DNA from: Abditibacterium sp.
Lineage (GTDB): Bacteria > Armatimonadota > Abditibacteriia > Abditibacteriales > Abditibacteriaceae
Assembly (NCBI GenBank): GCA_030448265.1
Contig: JAUJNG010000002.1
Span: 1 to 64,000 of the forward strand
Reading direction: 5' to 3'
Length of the DNA stretch: 64,000 nucleotides
Part shown: piece by piece, positions 63,268 to 64,000 of the stretch
Layout of the letters: each line of letters opens with the position of its first letter
How positions within the stretch are numbered: position 1 is the first letter of the stretch
Program-made: the position numbers and the translations under genes
The notes under the pieces: model-generated
The model's database searches: none
What the model was told of the DNA's origin: nothing
The model's input: only the letters and a program-made list of their open reading frames with translations

Positions 63268-64000
63268 GTGACAGCAAGCAATCGCCACACTGCCACCAAA
63301 CCGCGCCGCCAATCCTGGAAGCAGGGGATGGCATTGGCGGGAGCGCTCGGCGTTTTAAGCTTGGCGGCGATGAACGCCCTCGGCCAATCGAACGCGCCGC
63401 GTGCGAAAACGCTCAGGGCAAGGCGCGCAACAAGCGCCAGGCGCCCTGTAATCAACCTCAACAAGCCCGCGAAGACAAAACGCCCGCAGCCGATGCCGCT
63501 GCATCGCCGAATGTCAATCCTGGTTTCAACCCTCCAGTCACCATCCGCGTGCCCGACACCAGTTACCCCATCCCTGCCGGTGCGGTTTTCGCCGCGCCCG
63601 ACGGCGTTGCGGCTGTCTCCGGTGCTTCGCGCGAGGCGCCCACCACGCTGCAAAACGCGCTGCAAAACGCGCCGCAAGGCGGCACAATCGTGCTGCGCGG
63701 CGGGGTTTATCGCACCGGCATCACGCTTGCCAAACGCCTGACGCTCCAGGCCGCGCCTGGCGAGCAGGTGTGGCTCAAAGGCAGCGACATCGTGACCGGC
63801 TGGGTCAAGGACGGCGCCCTGTGGCGGCGCGACGCGTGGAGCTACGGCTTTCCGCCCCGCGTCGATCCGCGCGACATCGACCCCAAATTCCCGATGGGCG
63901 TTCACGGCGACATGGTTTTTGTCGAGGGCGCGGCGCTTCGCCAGGCGAGAGACAAAGCGGCGGTCGGGCCAGGCGAGTTCGCCGTCGATTACGAGGGCAA
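63268..64000 (+). CDS. Secreted right-handed beta-helix protein, frameshifted and cut by window end
   Basis: The open frame begins GTG at 63268 and encodes a signal peptide (ALAGALGVLSLAAMNALGQ) but becomes nonsense-like (Arg-rich) after about residue 50. From about 63400 a different frame, one base back, carries a coherent protein through 64000: VTIRVPDTSYPIPAGAVFAA, TTLQNALQNAPQGGTIVLRG, LTLQAAPGEQVWLKGSDIV. These are features of pectate-lyase-like or GH-associated parallel beta-helix proteins. A deleted base near 63395-63440, or a sequencing error at the AAAA at 63406, would explain the shift. The rest of the gene lies beyond the window. Confidence 0.65.

Overview
The window is a dense, GC-rich bacterial chromosome segment of about 60 protein genes' worth of space, read here as 46 coding features plus one tRNA. 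No 16S gene is present, so taxonomy is inference. The mix suggests a Gram-negative-type lineage of the Armatimonadota/Abditibacteriota or a Planctomycetota-like neighbour. The reasons are a tripartite RND efflux system with a TolC protein, DUF1559-type pseudopilins ending in the Asp-Gly-His motif, large DUF6784/DUF6785-type membrane proteins, GH71/99-like secreted hydrolases and a proteasome-type ARC ATPase. The first 206 bases differ in composition (T-rich, a C homopolymer) and look like a poor contig end.

Layout. (1) 0.2-13.5 kb is a copper/heavy-metal island. On the minus strand csoR is followed by copZ, a CopA-type P-type ATPase and a membrane-anchored cupredoxin, with a good CsoR operator before copZ. 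On the plus strand are a His-rich secreted protein, a TolC-type channel, an unusual CusB-like adaptor, a copper-site-rich lipoprotein and a CusA/CzcA-type RND pump. A second metal block lies at 40.3-43.1 kb (periplasmic cupredoxin and a P1B-4-type ATPase). (2) 13.7-35.5 kb is mostly housekeeping: clpP, tig, tRNA-Gly, a soluble GAF histidine kinase, galK, a recQ/nuclease-like/CHAD run, an ECF sigma factor with a possible anti-sigma partner, an ARC/Mpa ATPase, yebC, a SurA-like lipoprotein, mazG and an ABC-2 permease. (3) 35.7-45.2 kb holds glnD, a sulfatase, the second metal block and an FAD oxidoreductase. (4) 45.3-64 kb is a carbohydrate-use region: GH36-like, two GH71/99-like, a clan GH-A and a GH78-like enzyme, a DUF6785-type membrane protein, a sugar-phosphate isomerase-like protein, a PhyH dioxygenase, rhamnose mutarotase, AraC and LacI regulators, an intact and a broken DUF1559 gene, and a frameshifted beta-helix protein cut by the window end. 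GH78 plus RhaM point to rhamnose-containing glycans; GH36-like and galK point to galactose.

The most striking non-coding signal is a set of about 17 intergenic inverted-repeat elements, 26-200 bp, falling into at least nine sequence families. Two families have copies with conserved interiors: one pair is inserted in opposite orientations, and the other pair can fold into a branched structure with compensating base changes. Many sit inside co-directional operons, some supply the stop codon of the neighbouring gene, and none occurs in the 11.6-kb glycoside-hydrolase block. They look like small non-autonomous mobile or structural elements rather than simple terminators.
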